Assembly: GCF_021568905.1 (NCBI RefSeq)
Contig: NZ_JAKGSB010000005.1
Span: 186,001-250,000 of the forward strand
Source: Zavarzinia marina
GTDB lineage: Bacteria; Pseudomonadota; Alphaproteobacteria; Zavarziniales; Zavarziniaceae
Direction of reading: 5' to 3'
DNA: 64,000 nt
This document shows positions 17,238 to 26,457 of this stretch, in pieces. The notes under the pieces are model-generated. The model did no database searches, was not told where the DNA came from, and saw only the letters and a list, made by a program, of their open reading frames with translations. A program made the position numbers and the translations under genes. Positions within the stretch are counted from its first letter, which is position 1, and each line of letters begins with the position of its first letter.

Positions 17238-19898
17238 ATGACCAAGTGGGTGTACACCTTCGGTGACGGCAAGGCCGATGGCCGGGCCGAGATGAAGAAC
17301 CTTCTGGGTGGCAAGGGCGCCAATCTGGCGGAGATGAGCCACCTGGGCCTGCCGGTGCCGCCGGGCTTCACCATCACCACCGAAGTCTGCACCTATTACT
17401 ACGACCACGGCCGGCAATATCCGGACACGCTGGCGGGCGATGTGCGCGCCGCCGTCGCCGATGTCGGGGCCAAGGTCGGCGCCATCTTCGGCGACAAGGA
17501 CAATCCGCTGCTGGTCTCGGTCCGCTCCGGCGCGCGCGCGTCCATGCCGGGCATGATGGATACGGTCCTCAACCTCGGCCTCAACGACGAGACGGTGCAG
17601 GGCCTCGCCAGGCAGGCGGGCGACGAGCGTTTCGCCTACGACAGCTATCGCCGCTTCATCCAGATGTATTCGGACGTGGTGCTGGACGTCGGCCATCACC
17701 ACTTCGAGGAAATCCTGGAGATCCGCAAGGAAGAGAAGGGTTACACCCTCGACACCGAGCTGACCCCGGACGACCTGCGCGCCCTGATCGCCGACTACAA
17801 GAAGAAGGTCGCGGCGGAACTGGGCAAGCCCTTCCCGACCGACGTTGAGGAACAGCTCTGGGGTGCCATCGGCGCCGTCTTCGGCTCGTGGCGCAACGCC
17901 CGCGCCGAGACCTATCGCCGCCTGCACGACATCCCCGAGTCCTGGGGCACGGCGGTGAACGTCCAGGCCATGGTCTTCGGCAACATGGGCGAAACGTCGG
18001 CGACCGGCGTCGCCTTCACCCGCAATCCCTCCACGGGCACGGCCGAGATCTACGGCGAATATCTGATCAACGCCCAGGGCGAGGACGTGGTGGCGGGCAT
18101 CCGCACGCCGCAATATCTGTCCAAGGCGGCGCGCGTGGCGGCGGGCGACGACAAGCCCTCGATGGAAGAGAGCCTGCCGGAAGTCTTCACCCAACTCGTG
18201 GATGTGTTCCACCGTCTGGAGACCCATTACCGCGACATGCAGGACATCGAATTCACGGTCCAGCGCGGCAAGCTGTGGATGCTGCAGACCAGGTCGGGCA
18301 AGCGCACCACCAAGGCGGCCCTGAAGATCGCGGTCGAAATGGCGGCGGAAGGCCTGATCGACAAGGAGACCGCGATCATGCGGGTCGAGCCCCAGATGCT
18401 CGACCAGCTCCTGCACCCGACCCTCGATCCCAAGGCCCCGCGCGACATCCTCACACGGGGCCTGCCGGCCTCGCCGGGTGCCGCTTCTGGCATCATCAGC
18501 TTCACCGCCGACGATACCGAGAGGCTGGCGGGCGAGGGGCGCAAGGTCATTCTGGTGCGCGCCGAAACCAGCCCGGAGGACATCCACGGCATGCATGCCG
18601 CCCAGGGTATCCTCACCTCGCGCGGGGGCATGACGTCCCACGCCGCCGTGGTCGCGCGCGGCATGGGGCGGCCCTGCGTCTCCGGCGCGGGCGCCCTGAA
18701 GATCGACGGCAACGCCCAGACCGTGACCGTGATGGGCAAGGTGCTGAAGCGCGGCGACGTCATCACCATCGACGGTTCGACCGGCGAGGTCATGCTGGGC
18801 GAAGTGCCGACGGTGCAGCCCGAGCTTTCGGGCGATTTCTCCACCCTGATGGGCTGGGCCGACGCGGTGCGCCGCCTGAAGGTGCGCACCAACGCCGAGA
18901 CCCCGCTGGACGCCGAAACCGCGCGCCGCTTCGGCGCCGAGGGCATCGGCCTGTGCCGGACCGAACACATGTTCTTCGACGCCAACCGCATCCTCGCCGT
19001 CCGCGAGATGATCCTGGCCGGCGACGAGGACGGGCGGCGGACGGCGCTGGCGAAACTCCTGCCGTTCCAGCGCGAGGACTTCGTGCAGCTGTTCGAGATC
19101 ATGGCCGGCCTGCCGGTGACGATTCGTCTTCTCGATCCGCCGCTCCACGAATTCCTGCCCCACACGGACGAGGAAATGGCGGAAGTGGCCGCGGCGGCGG
19201 GCGTGCCGATGGCGACCATCAAGACCCGCGCCCATGATCTCGCCGAAGCCAACCCGATGCTGGGCCATCGCGGCTGCCGCCTCGGCATCACCTATCCCGA
19301 GATCTACGAGATGCAGGCCCGTGCCATCTTCGAGGCGGCGATCGAGGTCGGCGCCAGGGCGGGCTCGACCGTAACCCCGGAGATCATGATCCCCCTGGTC
19401 GCGACCAAGGCGGAACTGGACATCCTGAAGGGCAAGGTCGCGGCCGTGGCCGAGGCGGTCGCCAAGGAAAAGGGCACCGAAATCGCCTATCTGGTCGGCA
19501 CCATGATCGAACTGCCGCGCGCGGCGCTGCGCGGCGGCGAGATCGCCGAGACGGCGGAATTCTTCTCCTTCGGCACCAACGACCTGACCCAGACCACCTT
19601 CGGCATTTCGCGCGACGATGCCGCCCATTTCCTGGACGACTATCTGCGCGCCGGCATCTTCCACAAGGATCCCTTCGTCTCGATCGACGAGGACGGCGTG
19701 GGCGAACTGGTGAAGCTGGCGGCGGAACGCGGGCGCGCGACCCGGCCGGCGATCAAGCTCGGCATCTGCGGCGAGCACGGCGGCGATCCCGCCTCCATCG
19801 CCTTCTGCGAGAAGGTCGGGCTGGATTATGTCTCCTGCTCCCCCTACCGCGTGCCGATCGCCCGCCTCGCGGCCGCCCAGGCGGCGCTGGCGAAGTAA
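17238..19898 (+). CDS. ppdK: Pyruvate, phosphate dikinase
   Basis: PPDK interconverts pyruvate, ATP and Pi with PEP, AMP and PPi in the cytoplasm. The 886-residue protein shows the ATP-grasp start (LLGGKGANLAEMSHLGLPVPPGFTITTEVC, then SVRSGARASMPGMMDTVLNLG), the phosphohistidine domain (LTSRGGMTSHAAVVARGMGRPC) and the PEP/pyruvate barrel with GTNDLTQTTFG and GICGEHGGDP. All catalytic residues are intact. It directly follows glyS and is followed by a large palindromic repeat that may end the operon. Direction in vivo (gluconeogenic or glycolytic) cannot be told. Confidence 0.97.
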   Translation: MTKWVYTFGDGKADGRAEMKNLLGGKGANLAEMSHLGLPVPPGFTITTEVCTYYYDHGRQYPDTLAGDVRAAVADVGAKVGAIFGDKDNPLLVSVRSGARASMPGMMDTVLNLGLNDETVQGLARQAGDERFAYDSYRRFIQMYSDVVLDVGHHHFEEILEIRKEEKGYTLDTELTPDDLRALIADYKKKVAAELGKPFPTDVEEQLWGAIGAVFGSWRNARAETYRRLHDIPESWGTAVNVQAMVFGNMGETSATGVAFTRNPSTGTAEIYGEYLINAQGEDVVAGIRTPQYLSKAARVAAGDDKPSMEESLPEVFTQLVDVFHRLETHYRDMQDIEFTVQRGKLWMLQTRSGKRTTKAALKIAVEMAAEGLIDKETAIMRVEPQMLDQLLHPTLDPKAPRDILTRGLPASPGAASGIISFTADDTERLAGEGRKVILVRAETSPEDIHGMHAAQGILTSRGGMTSHAAVVARGMGRPCVSGAGALKIDGNAQTVTVMGKVLKRGDVITIDGSTGEVMLGEVPTVQPELSGDFSTLMGWADAVRRLKVRTNAETPLDAETARRFGAEGIGLCRTEHMFFDANRILAVREMILAGDEDGRRTALAKLLPFQREDFVQLFEIMAGLPVTIRLLDPPLHEFLPHTDEEMAEVAAAAGVPMATIKTRAHDLAEANPMLGHRGCRLGITYPEIYEMQARAIFEAAIEVGARAGSTVTPEIMIPLVATKAELDILKGKVAAVAEAVAKEKGTEIAYLVGTMIELPRAALRGGEIAETAEFFSFGTNDLTQTTFGISRDDAAHFLDDYLRAGIFHKDPFVSIDEDGVGELVKLAAERGRATRPAIKLGICGEHGGDPASIAFCEKVGLDYVSCSPYRVPIARLAAAQAALAK

Positions 19899-19912
19899 TC
19901 GCAAGTATTACT

Positions 19913-19995
19913 GTCATCCCGGCGAAGGCCGGGATCTCGTGGGGATTGGCTTCGGTGCCATCTCGTCACAAGGTCCCGGCCTTCGCCGGGACGAC
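19913..19995. repeat. ~83-bp dispersed palindromic element (copy 2)
   Basis: GTCATCCCGGCGAAGGCCGGG at the left and CCCGGCCTTCGCCGGGACGAC at the right are inverted, with the same CTCGTG box after the left arm as in the copy at 13546-13630. It begins 15 bases after the ppdK stop. Size, order and arm sequence show both belong to one repeat family. Confidence 0.87.
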
Positions 19996-20015
19996 GGGTC
20001 AGCGGGGAGGGGCCC

Positions 20016-20627
20016 ATGACCACCATCGATTTCGTCTTCGGCGTCGGCAGCCGCTATTGCTATCTCGCCGCCAGCCAATTGCCGGCGCTGGCCGCCGAAT
20101 TCGGTATCGGTTTTCGCTGGCGCCCGGTCACCACTGTCGCCCTGATCCGCCAGGCGCGCGGCTCCAGCCCCTTCGATGGCGCGCCGCCGGCCATGCAATA
20201 TGATTTCGCCTGGCGCCGGCAGGATGCGGAAGCCTGGGCCGACCTCTATGGCATTCCCTTCGTCGAGCCCCACGGCCGCCTGAAATATGATGCCGCCGAC
20301 CTGAACCTCGGCTGTGTCGCCGCCGATCTCATGGGCGCCTGCGAGACCTTCGCCCGCGCCCTCTTCGCGCGCATCTTCACCAGTACCGAGGCGGGCATCC
20401 TGAATCGGGCCGGCATGCTGGCGGTGGCGGACCAATGCGGCCTCGACGTCATGCGCTTCGCCGAACTGCTGGAGAATGGCGAGGCCAAAGCGGCGGCGGC
20501 GGCGATCCAGGACGAGGCGGTGGCGAAGGGCGTCTTCGGCGTGCCGAGCTTCCTGGTCGACGGCCGGGTGATCTGGGGCAATGATCGCATTCCCCTGCTT
20601 CGGCATCACCTGGCGACGCGTGCATGA
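20016..20627 (+). CDS. DsbA-like 2-hydroxychromene-2-carboxylate isomerase family protein
   Basis: The 203-residue protein is a thioredoxin-fold kappa-GST relative: FVFGVGSRYCYLAASQLPALAAEFGIGFRWRPV at the N-terminus, a helical insertion, and the late GVFGVPSFLVDGRVIWGNDRIPLL. The position used for glutathione in this family is the serine in GSRY. It has no signal peptide. Members isomerise naphthalene breakdown products or catalyse uncharacterised glutathione reactions. Its stop overlaps the MeaB start by ATGA, so they are co-expressed; the functional link is unclear. Confidence 0.87.
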   Translation: MTTIDFVFGVGSRYCYLAASQLPALAAEFGIGFRWRPVTTVALIRQARGSSPFDGAPPAMQYDFAWRRQDAEAWADLYGIPFVEPHGRLKYDAADLNLGCVAADLMGACETFARALFARIFTSTEAGILNRAGMLAVADQCGLDVMRFAELLENGEAKAAAAAIQDEAVAKGVFGVPSFLVDGRVIWGNDRIPLLRHHLATRA

Positions 20628-21544
20628 CCCTCGACGATCTCCGCGGCGGCGGCAAGGCCGCCATGGCCAGGGCGCTCGCCCGGATCGAGCGCGATCCCCA
20701 TGGCGCGGAGACCATCGCCCTGCTCGATGCCGCCTGGACCGATCCGCGCGGCCATGTCATCGGCCTGACCGGGCCGCCGGGCGTCGGCAAGTCGACGCTG
20801 ACCTCCGCCCTGATCAACCGCTGGCGCAAGGCCGGCCTGACGGTCGGGGTGATCGCGGTCGATCCCTCGTCGAGGCGGACCGGCGGCGCCCTGCTCGGCG
20901 ATCGCACGCGTCTGATCGTCGATCCCGAGGACAAGGGGATCTTCGTCCGTTCCATGGCGGCGCGGGACCGGCTGGGCGGTCTTGCCGCCCTGACCTTCCC
21001 GGCCATGGTGCTGATGCGCGCCGCCTATGACCGGGTGCTGATCGAGACCGTGGGCGTCGGCCAGTCGGAGACGGATGTCACCCAGGTCGCCGATACGGTC
21101 GTCTTCTGCGTGCAGCCGGCGTCCGGCGATTCGCTGCAGTTCATGAAGGCGGGCATCGTCGAAATTCCCCATATCGCCGTCGTCACCAAGGCGGATCTCG
21201 GCGCCCCGGCGACGCGGGCCAGGGCCGATCTCGCCGGCGCGCTGTCCCTTTCGGAGGATGTGACGGGCTGGAAGGTGCCGGTGGTCCTGGTCTCCTCCAC
21301 CGTCGGCGAAGGCATGGCGACGATGATGGACGCCCTGGACCGCCATGCCGCCCATCTGGCCGAGACCGGCGCCGGCGCCGTCCAGCGTGCCGATCAGGGT
21401 GCCGCCTGGCTGGCGGAGACGGTGCGCGACCAATACGGCAAATCCGGCCTTGCCCGTGCCGCCGCGCCGATCGCGGATGCCGCCGGCGCCTCCCCCTTCG
21501 GGCGGGCCGCCGGGATCCTGGAAATGCTCAGCCGAGAGCGTTGA
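20624..21544 (+). CDS. meaB: MeaB/ArgK-type G3E GTPase
   Basis: MeaB is a GTPase chaperone that protects and loads cobalamin for methylmalonyl-CoA mutase or related mutases. The 306-residue protein has a P-loop GPPGVGKST at residues 50-58, the switch DPSSRRTGGALLGDRTR, the ETVGVGQSETDV segment and TKAD for guanine recognition. All match the family. The mutase genes are not in this window. The gene follows the isomerase by overlap and ends 17 bases inside the convergent TauE gene. Confidence 0.94.
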   Translation: MTLDDLRGGGKAAMARALARIERDPHGAETIALLDAAWTDPRGHVIGLTGPPGVGKSTLTSALINRWRKAGLTVGVIAVDPSSRRTGGALLGDRTRLIVDPEDKGIFVRSMAARDRLGGLAALTFPAMVLMRAAYDRVLIETVGVGQSETDVTQVADTVVFCVQPASGDSLQFMKAGIVEIPHIAVVTKADLGAPATRARADLAGALSLSEDVTGWKVPVVLVSSTVGEGMATMMDALDRHAAHLAETGAGAVQRADQGAAWLAETVRDQYGKSGLARAAAPIADAAGASPFGRAAGILEMLSRER

Positions 21545-22361
21545 TGAGGGCGACGGCGCCGGCGAAGGCCAGCACCACGAGCGAGATGCGGCGGTGGTGG
21601 GTGCCGCCGAAGCGATCGAACAGATAGAAGCCCAGCCAGTCGCCGATCAGCAGACAGGGCACGCCCATGGCGATCAGGGCGGGCGAGACCTGCCACAGAT
21701 TGCCGCTGACGGCATAGCCGGTCAGGGAAATCACGCAGGAGACGTTGAAGAACATCATCAAGGTCGCGCGCGCCACCCGTGCGTTCGCCTCCACCCTGAG
21801 CAGATAGATCACCACCGGCGGCCCGGGAATGCCCAGCGCCCCGCCCATCAGCCCGGCGGTGAAACCGACCGGCAGCGCCACATGGGGCCCGCCGCCGCCC
21901 CGCGCCCCGCTGCGCCAGAGAAAGAAGGCGGAGGCGAGCACGCCGACGCCGATCAGCAGTTCGATCGTCTGCGCCGGCAGGATGTCGAGGGCATAGACCC
22001 CGAGCGGGGTGCCGACCAGACTGCCCAGCAGCAGGGGTTTCAGGGCCTTGCGGTCCGCCTCCCCCAGGGCGCGGGAGAAACTGCGCAGCGCCGCGACCAA
22101 TGCGAGGACGGCGCAGAGCACGACCGCATTGGCGGGCTCGACCACGAGGACGAGCAGGGGCATGGCGGCCAGGGCGAAGCCGAAGCCGGAAAAGGCCCTG
22201 AGCACGGAGGCGGTGATGACGGTGATGCCGGCGACGAGCAAGGTGAGGCCGTCGATGCCGGCGATGGTGAAACTGTCGATGATGAACCCCGGGGGATCGG
22301 CCGGCACGGGATTGCCGCCGGCGCGCCGCCACATATGCCGCATTCGCCCGGCGACGGCCAT
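21528..22361 (-). CDS. TauE/SafE family membrane permease
   Basis: The 277-residue protein is highly hydrophobic with about eight predicted membrane segments and the TauE/SafE pattern: the first repeat ITASVLRAFSGFGFALAAMPLL and the second FTAGLMGGALGIPGPPVVIYLL. The family exports sulfite, sulfoacetate or other organic anions. The start at 22361 is chosen for an AGGAA site 9 bases upstream; ATGs at 22343 and 22334 are alternatives. It diverges from the guanidinobutyrase operon across 125 bases and could serve that pathway, which is speculation. Confidence 0.88.
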   Translation of the reverse strand: MAVAGRMRHMWRRAGGNPVPADPPGFIIDSFTIAGIDGLTLLVAGITVITASVLRAFSGFGFALAAMPLLVLVVEPANAVVLCAVLALVAALRSFSRALGEADRKALKPLLLGSLVGTPLGVYALDILPAQTIELLIGVGVLASAFFLWRSGARGGGGPHVALPVGFTAGLMGGALGIPGPPVVIYLLRVEANARVARATLMMFFNVSCVISLTGYAVSGNLWQVSPALIAMGVPCLLIGDWLGFYLFDRFGGTHHRRISLVVLAFAGAVALINALG

Positions 22362-22486
22362 CAATTCTATTCCTGCTGAACTAAGGTTCGAAGATTCCTC
22401 ATTTTTCCGGGACGCGTGAGCTGATTTGCTGATGACCTGCCGCCGTCCGGTCATGGGGCGCGGCGCGCGTTTCCGGGAGTGTTGCG

Positions 22487-23542
22487 ATGTTCGATGCGAA
22501 GAAGCTGGAAGCCCTCCGGGCGAAATACGGCAATGCCGGCGGCGACGTGATGTTCAGCGACGAATTCAAGCGCGTCGCGGCCGTGCAATTCTCGGCCGGC
22601 GGAAGGCGCAGCCAGCCCTTTGCCGGCGTCTCCACCTTTCTCGATGCCGACTATCGCCCCGATGCCCCGGACCTTGCCGATTTCGGCGGCCTCGACATCG
22701 CGCTGGTCGGCGTGCCCATGGATCTCGGCGTCACCAACCGGACGGGGGCGCGTTTCGGGCCCCGCGCCGTCCGCACGGTGGAGCGGGTCGGTCCCTACGA
22801 ACATTTCCTGAAGGTCGTGCCGCTGGCCGAGGCCAAGGTGGCCGACATCGGCGACGTCCCGTTCAAGAGCCGCTTCAGCCTCGAATCCTGTCACGAGGAT
22901 ATCGAAGCCTTCTACACCAAGCTCTGCGCCGCCGGGATCATCCCGCTTTCGGTCGGCGGCGATCATTCGATCTCCCAGTCGATCCTGGCCGGCGTCGCCA
23001 AGACCCATGGCCCGGTCGGCATGGTCCATTTCGATGCCCATTGCGACACGTCGGGCCCTTATGAAGGCTGCAAGTTCCAGCATGGCGGGCCTTTCCGCGC
23101 GGCGGTGCTGGCCGGCCATCTGGATCCGGAGCGGACGGTGCAGATCGGCATCCGGGGCGCCGCCGAATATCTGTGGGACTTCTCCTACGACAGCGGCATG
23201 ACCGTGATCCACGCCGAGGACGTCAGCCGCATCGGCACCGACGCCATCATCGAGACGGTGAAGACGGTGGTGGGCGACGGCCCGACCTATATCTCCCTCG
23301 ACGTCGACTGCCTGGATCCGGTCTTCGCGCCCGGCACCGGCACGCCGGAGATCGGCGGCATGACCAGCCGCGAGGTGATGGCGGTGCTGCGCGGCATCGC
23401 CGGCACCCATGTCGTCGGCGGCGACGTCGTGGAGATCGCGCCCCAATATGACGCCACCACCAATACCGCCCAACTCGGCGCCCAGATCATGTTCGAGATC
23501 CTGTGCCTGATGGTCCTGGACCTGAAGGCGAAGCGGGCCTGA
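22487..23542 (+). CDS. Ureohydrolase, probable guanidinobutyrase/agmatinase
   Basis: This manganese enzyme of the arginase/agmatinase fold hydrolyses a guanidino group to urea. The 351-residue protein carries all metal ligands: GGDHSIS (residues 157-163), HFDAHCDT (181-188) and SLDVDCLDP in the C-terminal half, followed by APGTGTPEIGG. Substrate cannot be fixed by motif, but the next two genes (nitrilase family and AruI-like) point to 4-guanidinobutyrate, giving 4-aminobutyrate and urea. The first gene of a tight operon, only 2 bases from the next. Confidence 0.9.
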   Translation: MFDAKKLEALRAKYGNAGGDVMFSDEFKRVAAVQFSAGGRRSQPFAGVSTFLDADYRPDAPDLADFGGLDIALVGVPMDLGVTNRTGARFGPRAVRTVERVGPYEHFLKVVPLAEAKVADIGDVPFKSRFSLESCHEDIEAFYTKLCAAGIIPLSVGGDHSISQSILAGVAKTHGPVGMVHFDAHCDTSGPYEGCKFQHGGPFRAAVLAGHLDPERTVQIGIRGAAEYLWDFSYDSGMTVIHAEDVSRIGTDAIIETVKTVVGDGPTYISLDVDCLDPVFAPGTGTPEIGGMTSREVMAVLRGIAGTHVVGGDVVEIAPQYDATTNTAQLGAQIMFEILCLMVLDLKAKRA

Positions 23543-23544
23543 CC

Positions 23545-24333
23545 ATGCGGGTCGCGATCTATCAGGGCCCGTCGGCCGCCCTCGACAAGCCGGGTATCCT
23601 CGCCCGGATCGAGGCGGCGGCGGCTGAGGCGGCCGACGCGGGCGCCCGCCTGCTGGTCTGCCCCGAAATGATCCTGTCGGGTTACAACATCGGCCATGCC
23701 GCCGCGCTGGCGGCGGCGGAGGCGGCGGATGGTCCTTCCGCCATGGCGATCGCCGAAACGGCGAAGCGCAACGGCCTCGCCATCGCTTATGGCTATCCCG
23801 AGGCGGGCCCGGGCGGGACGGTGTTCAACGCCGCCCAGGTGATCGACCGCGATGGCACGTCGCTGGTCTCGTTCCGCAAATGCCATCTCTTCGGCGATCT
23901 CGACCGGGCGCAATTCGCCGAAGGGGCCGAACTGCCGCCCCTGTTCGAGATCGACGGCGTGAAGACCGGCATCCTCATCTGCTACGACGTCGAATTCCCG
24001 GAATCGGTGCGCAGCTATGCCATGGCCGGGGCGGAACTGGTGCTGGTGCCGACGGCCCTGATGCTGCCCTTCGACTTCATCCCCGAGAAACTGGTGCCCA
24101 CCCGGGCGTTCGAGAATCAGGTCTTCGTCGTCTATGCCAATCGCTGCGACGTCGAGGGCGATCTGACCTATGCCGGGCTGTCGGTGGTCGCGGCGCCCGA
24201 CGGCGTCGATCTCGTGCGCGGCGGGCGGGGCGAGGCGGTACTGATCGCCGAGATCGATTTCGCGGCGGCCGAAGCGGCGCGCGCCGCCAATCCCTATCTG
24301 GCGGACCGGCGCCCCGCGCTCTACCGTTCGTGA
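23545..24333 (+). CDS. Carbon-nitrogen hydrolase (nitrilase superfamily)
   Basis: The 262-residue protein has the Glu-Lys-Cys triad: Glu in VCPEMILSGYN, Lys in SFRKCHLFGDLD and Cys in ILICYDVEFPE, all intact, with the late Glu/Asn region FVVYANRCD. The family hydrolyses amides or nitriles. Sandwiched between guanidinobutyrase and an AruI-like decarboxylase, it could be a 4-guanidinobutyramidase, the enzyme of the arginine-oxygenase route to the same intermediate. That assignment is an inference from context; a general omega-amidase is possible. Confidence 0.9.
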   Translation: MRVAIYQGPSAALDKPGILARIEAAAAEAADAGARLLVCPEMILSGYNIGHAAALAAAEAADGPSAMAIAETAKRNGLAIAYGYPEAGPGGTVFNAAQVIDRDGTSLVSFRKCHLFGDLDRAQFAEGAELPPLFEIDGVKTGILICYDVEFPESVRSYAMAGAELVLVPTALMLPFDFIPEKLVPTRAFENQVFVVYANRCDVEGDLTYAGLSVVAAPDGVDLVRGGRGEAVLIAEIDFAAAEAARAANPYLADRRPALYRS

Positions 24334-24356
24334 CGGAACGCGAAGGAGCCACGTCC

Positions 24357-25955
24357 ATGCCGACCGTCGGCGAAGCCCTGATCCGGCTGCTCGAAGCCTA
24401 TGGCACCGAGGTGGTGTTCGGCATTCCGGGCGTCCACAACGTCGAATTCTACCGGGGCCTGATCGAATCCCCCATCCGTCATGTCACGCCGCGCCACGAA
24501 CAGGGTGGCGGCTTCATGGCCGACGGCTATGCCAGGGTCACCGGGCGGCCGGGTGTGTGCTTCACCATATCCGGCCCGGGCCTGACCAACATTCTGACCG
24601 CCATGGGTCAGGCCTATGCCGATTCCGTGCCCCTGCTGGTGATCGCCTCGGTCGCCGCGACGGTGGACCTCGGCACCGGGGATGGGCGGCTGCACGAATT
24701 GCCGTCCCAATGCGGGCTGGCGGCCGGCGTTGCCGCCTTCGCCCAGACCATCCATCACCCCCGCCAACTGGCCGAAGCCGTGGCGCGGGCCATGGCTGTC
24801 TTCGCGGGGGCACGGCCCCGGCCGGTCTATCTCGAGATCCCGGTCGACGTCATCGCCATGGACGGCGCCGCGATCGACCTCGTGCCCCGGCCCCTGCCGG
24901 CGCCGCCGGGACCCGACGGCCAGGCCATGGCCGAGGCAGGCTATCTTCTGGCCAATGCGACGCGGCCCCTGATGATCCTCGGTGGCGGCGCGGTCGGGGC
25001 GCAGGCCAAATTGCGCTGGATCGCCGAACACCTGTCGATCCCGGTGATCACCACGATCAATGCCAAGGGCATGCTGCCGCCCGATCACGCCCTGCTGGCG
25101 GGTGAGAATCTGGCGGCGGAACCCCTGCTGGCGGAATGGAAGGCGGCGGACGTGGTGCTGGCGATCGGCACCGAATTGGGCGAGACGGAAATGTATCCGG
25201 GCCCGGTCGAACTGCCGCCGCGCGGCGACCTGATCCGCATCGACATCGATCCGGCGCAATTGATGCGCGGGCCGCGCGCCACCATTGCCATGGTCGCCGA
25301 CGCCCGTCTCGCCGCCGACGCCCTGGCCGCCCGCATCGAGCACAGCGCGGCCCGCCTGGGGGGCGAGATCCGGGCCCGCAGGCTGCGCGCCGCCCTTCAC
25401 GCTCAATTGCCGGATTACGCACGCCGCCACCAGCCGATCCTGGCGGTGATCGATCGCGTGCTGCCGGCGGCGACCGTGGTCGGCGATTCGACCGAGATGG
25501 TCTATGCCGCCAATCAGTTCTTCCATCCAAGGGCGCCGCGCCGCTTCTTCAATTCGTCCACCGGCTACGGCACCCTCGGCTATGGCCTGCCGGCCGGGAT
25601 CGGGGCGCGCATCGGCCTGGGTTCGGGTACCGTCGTGGTGTTGGCGGGGGATGGCGGGCTTCTGTTCACGGTCGCCGAGCTGGCGGCGGCGGTCGAGGCC
25701 GGGGTGCCGGTCGTCGTCGTGGTCTGGAACAACGGCGGCTATGGCGAGATCCGCAAATATATGGTGGAACGGGCGATCGCGCCGCTGGCGGTCGACCTCC
25801 GCGTGCCCGACATCCTGGCCGTCGCCGCCGGTTTCGGCGCGAACGCGCGGCGCGCCGCCAGCCTGGACGAATTGGCTGTCGCCCTCGAGAAAGCCGCCGC
25901 GGCGGAGGGGCCGACGGTGATCCTGTTGGAAGAAAGCGACTTCGCCGCCATATGA
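24357..25955 (+). CDS. ThDP-dependent decarboxylase, AruI-like (5-guanidino-2-oxopentanoate decarboxylase)
   Basis: The 532-residue protein is an acetolactate-synthase-fold enzyme: the N-terminal domain with the active Glu ([25 protein letters not shown]), the central domain ([19 protein letters not shown]), and the ThDP motif [35 protein letters not shown]. The opening [34 protein letters not shown] resembles AruI, which decarboxylates 2-ketoarginine to 4-guanidinobutyraldehyde in the arginine transaminase pathway. Neighbouring guanidinobutyrase supports this. The transaminase (AruH) is not in view. GAAGGAG precedes the ATG at 24357. Confidence 0.85.
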   Translation: MPTVGEALIRLLEAYGTEVVFGIPGVHNVEFYRGLIESPIRHVTPRHEQGGGFMADGYARVTGRPGVCFTISGPGLTNILTAMGQAYADSVPLLVIASVAATVDLGTGDGRLHELPSQCGLAAGVAAFAQTIHHPRQLAEAVARAMAVFAGARPRPVYLEIPVDVIAMDGAAIDLVPRPLPAPPGPDGQAMAEAGYLLANATRPLMILGGGAVGAQAKLRWIAEHLSIPVITTINAKGMLPPDHALLAGENLAAEPLLAEWKAADVVLAIGTELGETEMYPGPVELPPRGDLIRIDIDPAQLMRGPRATIAMVADARLAADALAARIEHSAARLGGEIRARRLRAALHAQLPDYARRHQPILAVIDRVLPAATVVGDSTEMVYAANQFFHPRAPRRFFNSSTGYGTLGYGLPAGIGARIGLGSGTVVVLAGDGGLLFTVAELAAAVEAGVPVVVVVWNNGGYGEIRKYMVERAIAPLAVDLRVPDILAVAAGFGANARRAASLDELAVALEKAAAAEGPTVILLEESDFAAI

Positions 25956-25984
25956 TGGCGATGGACGACCGACGGGAGCCCGCG

Positions 25985-26401
25985 ATGAACGACAAGGTGA
26001 AGAAGACCGAAGCGGAATGGCGCGACCAGCTCACCCCGCTGCAATATGCCGTCACGCGCCAGAAGGCGACGGAACGCCCGTTCACCGGGGCCTACGAACA
26101 GCATTGGGACAAGGGTACCTATACCTGCGTCGCCTGCGGCCAGCCGCTGTTCGAATCGGGCACGAAATTCGATGCCGGCTGCGGCTGGCCCAGCTTCTTC
26201 GCGCCGCTCTCGCGCGAGGCGGTCGCGGCGACCATGGACCACAGCCACGGCATGGAGCGGGTCGAGGTTCTGTGCAACCGTTGCGATGCCCATCTCGGCC
26301 ATGTCTTCGACGACGGACCGCAGCCGACGGGCCTGCGCTTCTGCATCAATTCCGCGTCGCTCGGTTTCGATCCGGAAGGCGAGGAGGGCGGGGGCGGCTA
26401 A
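25985..26401 (+). CDS. msrB: Peptide methionine-(R)-S-oxide reductase MsrB
   Basis: MsrB repairs oxidised methionine in proteins. The 138-residue protein has two zinc CxxC pairs (CVACG and CNRCD), the catalytic block GCGWPSFF and the resolving/catalytic cysteine in [11 protein letters not shown]. All are present. GGGAG precedes the ATG at 25985; an upstream ATG at 25953 would overlap the decarboxylase stop. It probably rides on the upstream operon. Confidence 0.96.
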   Translation: MNDKVKKTEAEWRDQLTPLQYAVTRQKATERPFTGAYEQHWDKGTYTCVACGQPLFESGTKFDAGCGWPSFFAPLSREAVAATMDHSHGMERVEVLCNRCDAHLGHVFDDGPQPTGLRFCINSASLGFDPEGEEGGGG

Positions 26402-26457
26402 CCCGCCGTTAACCCCGCTGGGCGACAGTGCCTGCCTCCAGAGAGAGAACGGCCGCC

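Noticed and set aside
16545-19904. A 1119-codon open frame on the minus strand
   Set aside because: It lies opposite glyS and ppdK, has no domain resemblance, and is His/Arg/Gly-rich as expected for an antisense shadow of high-GC codons.
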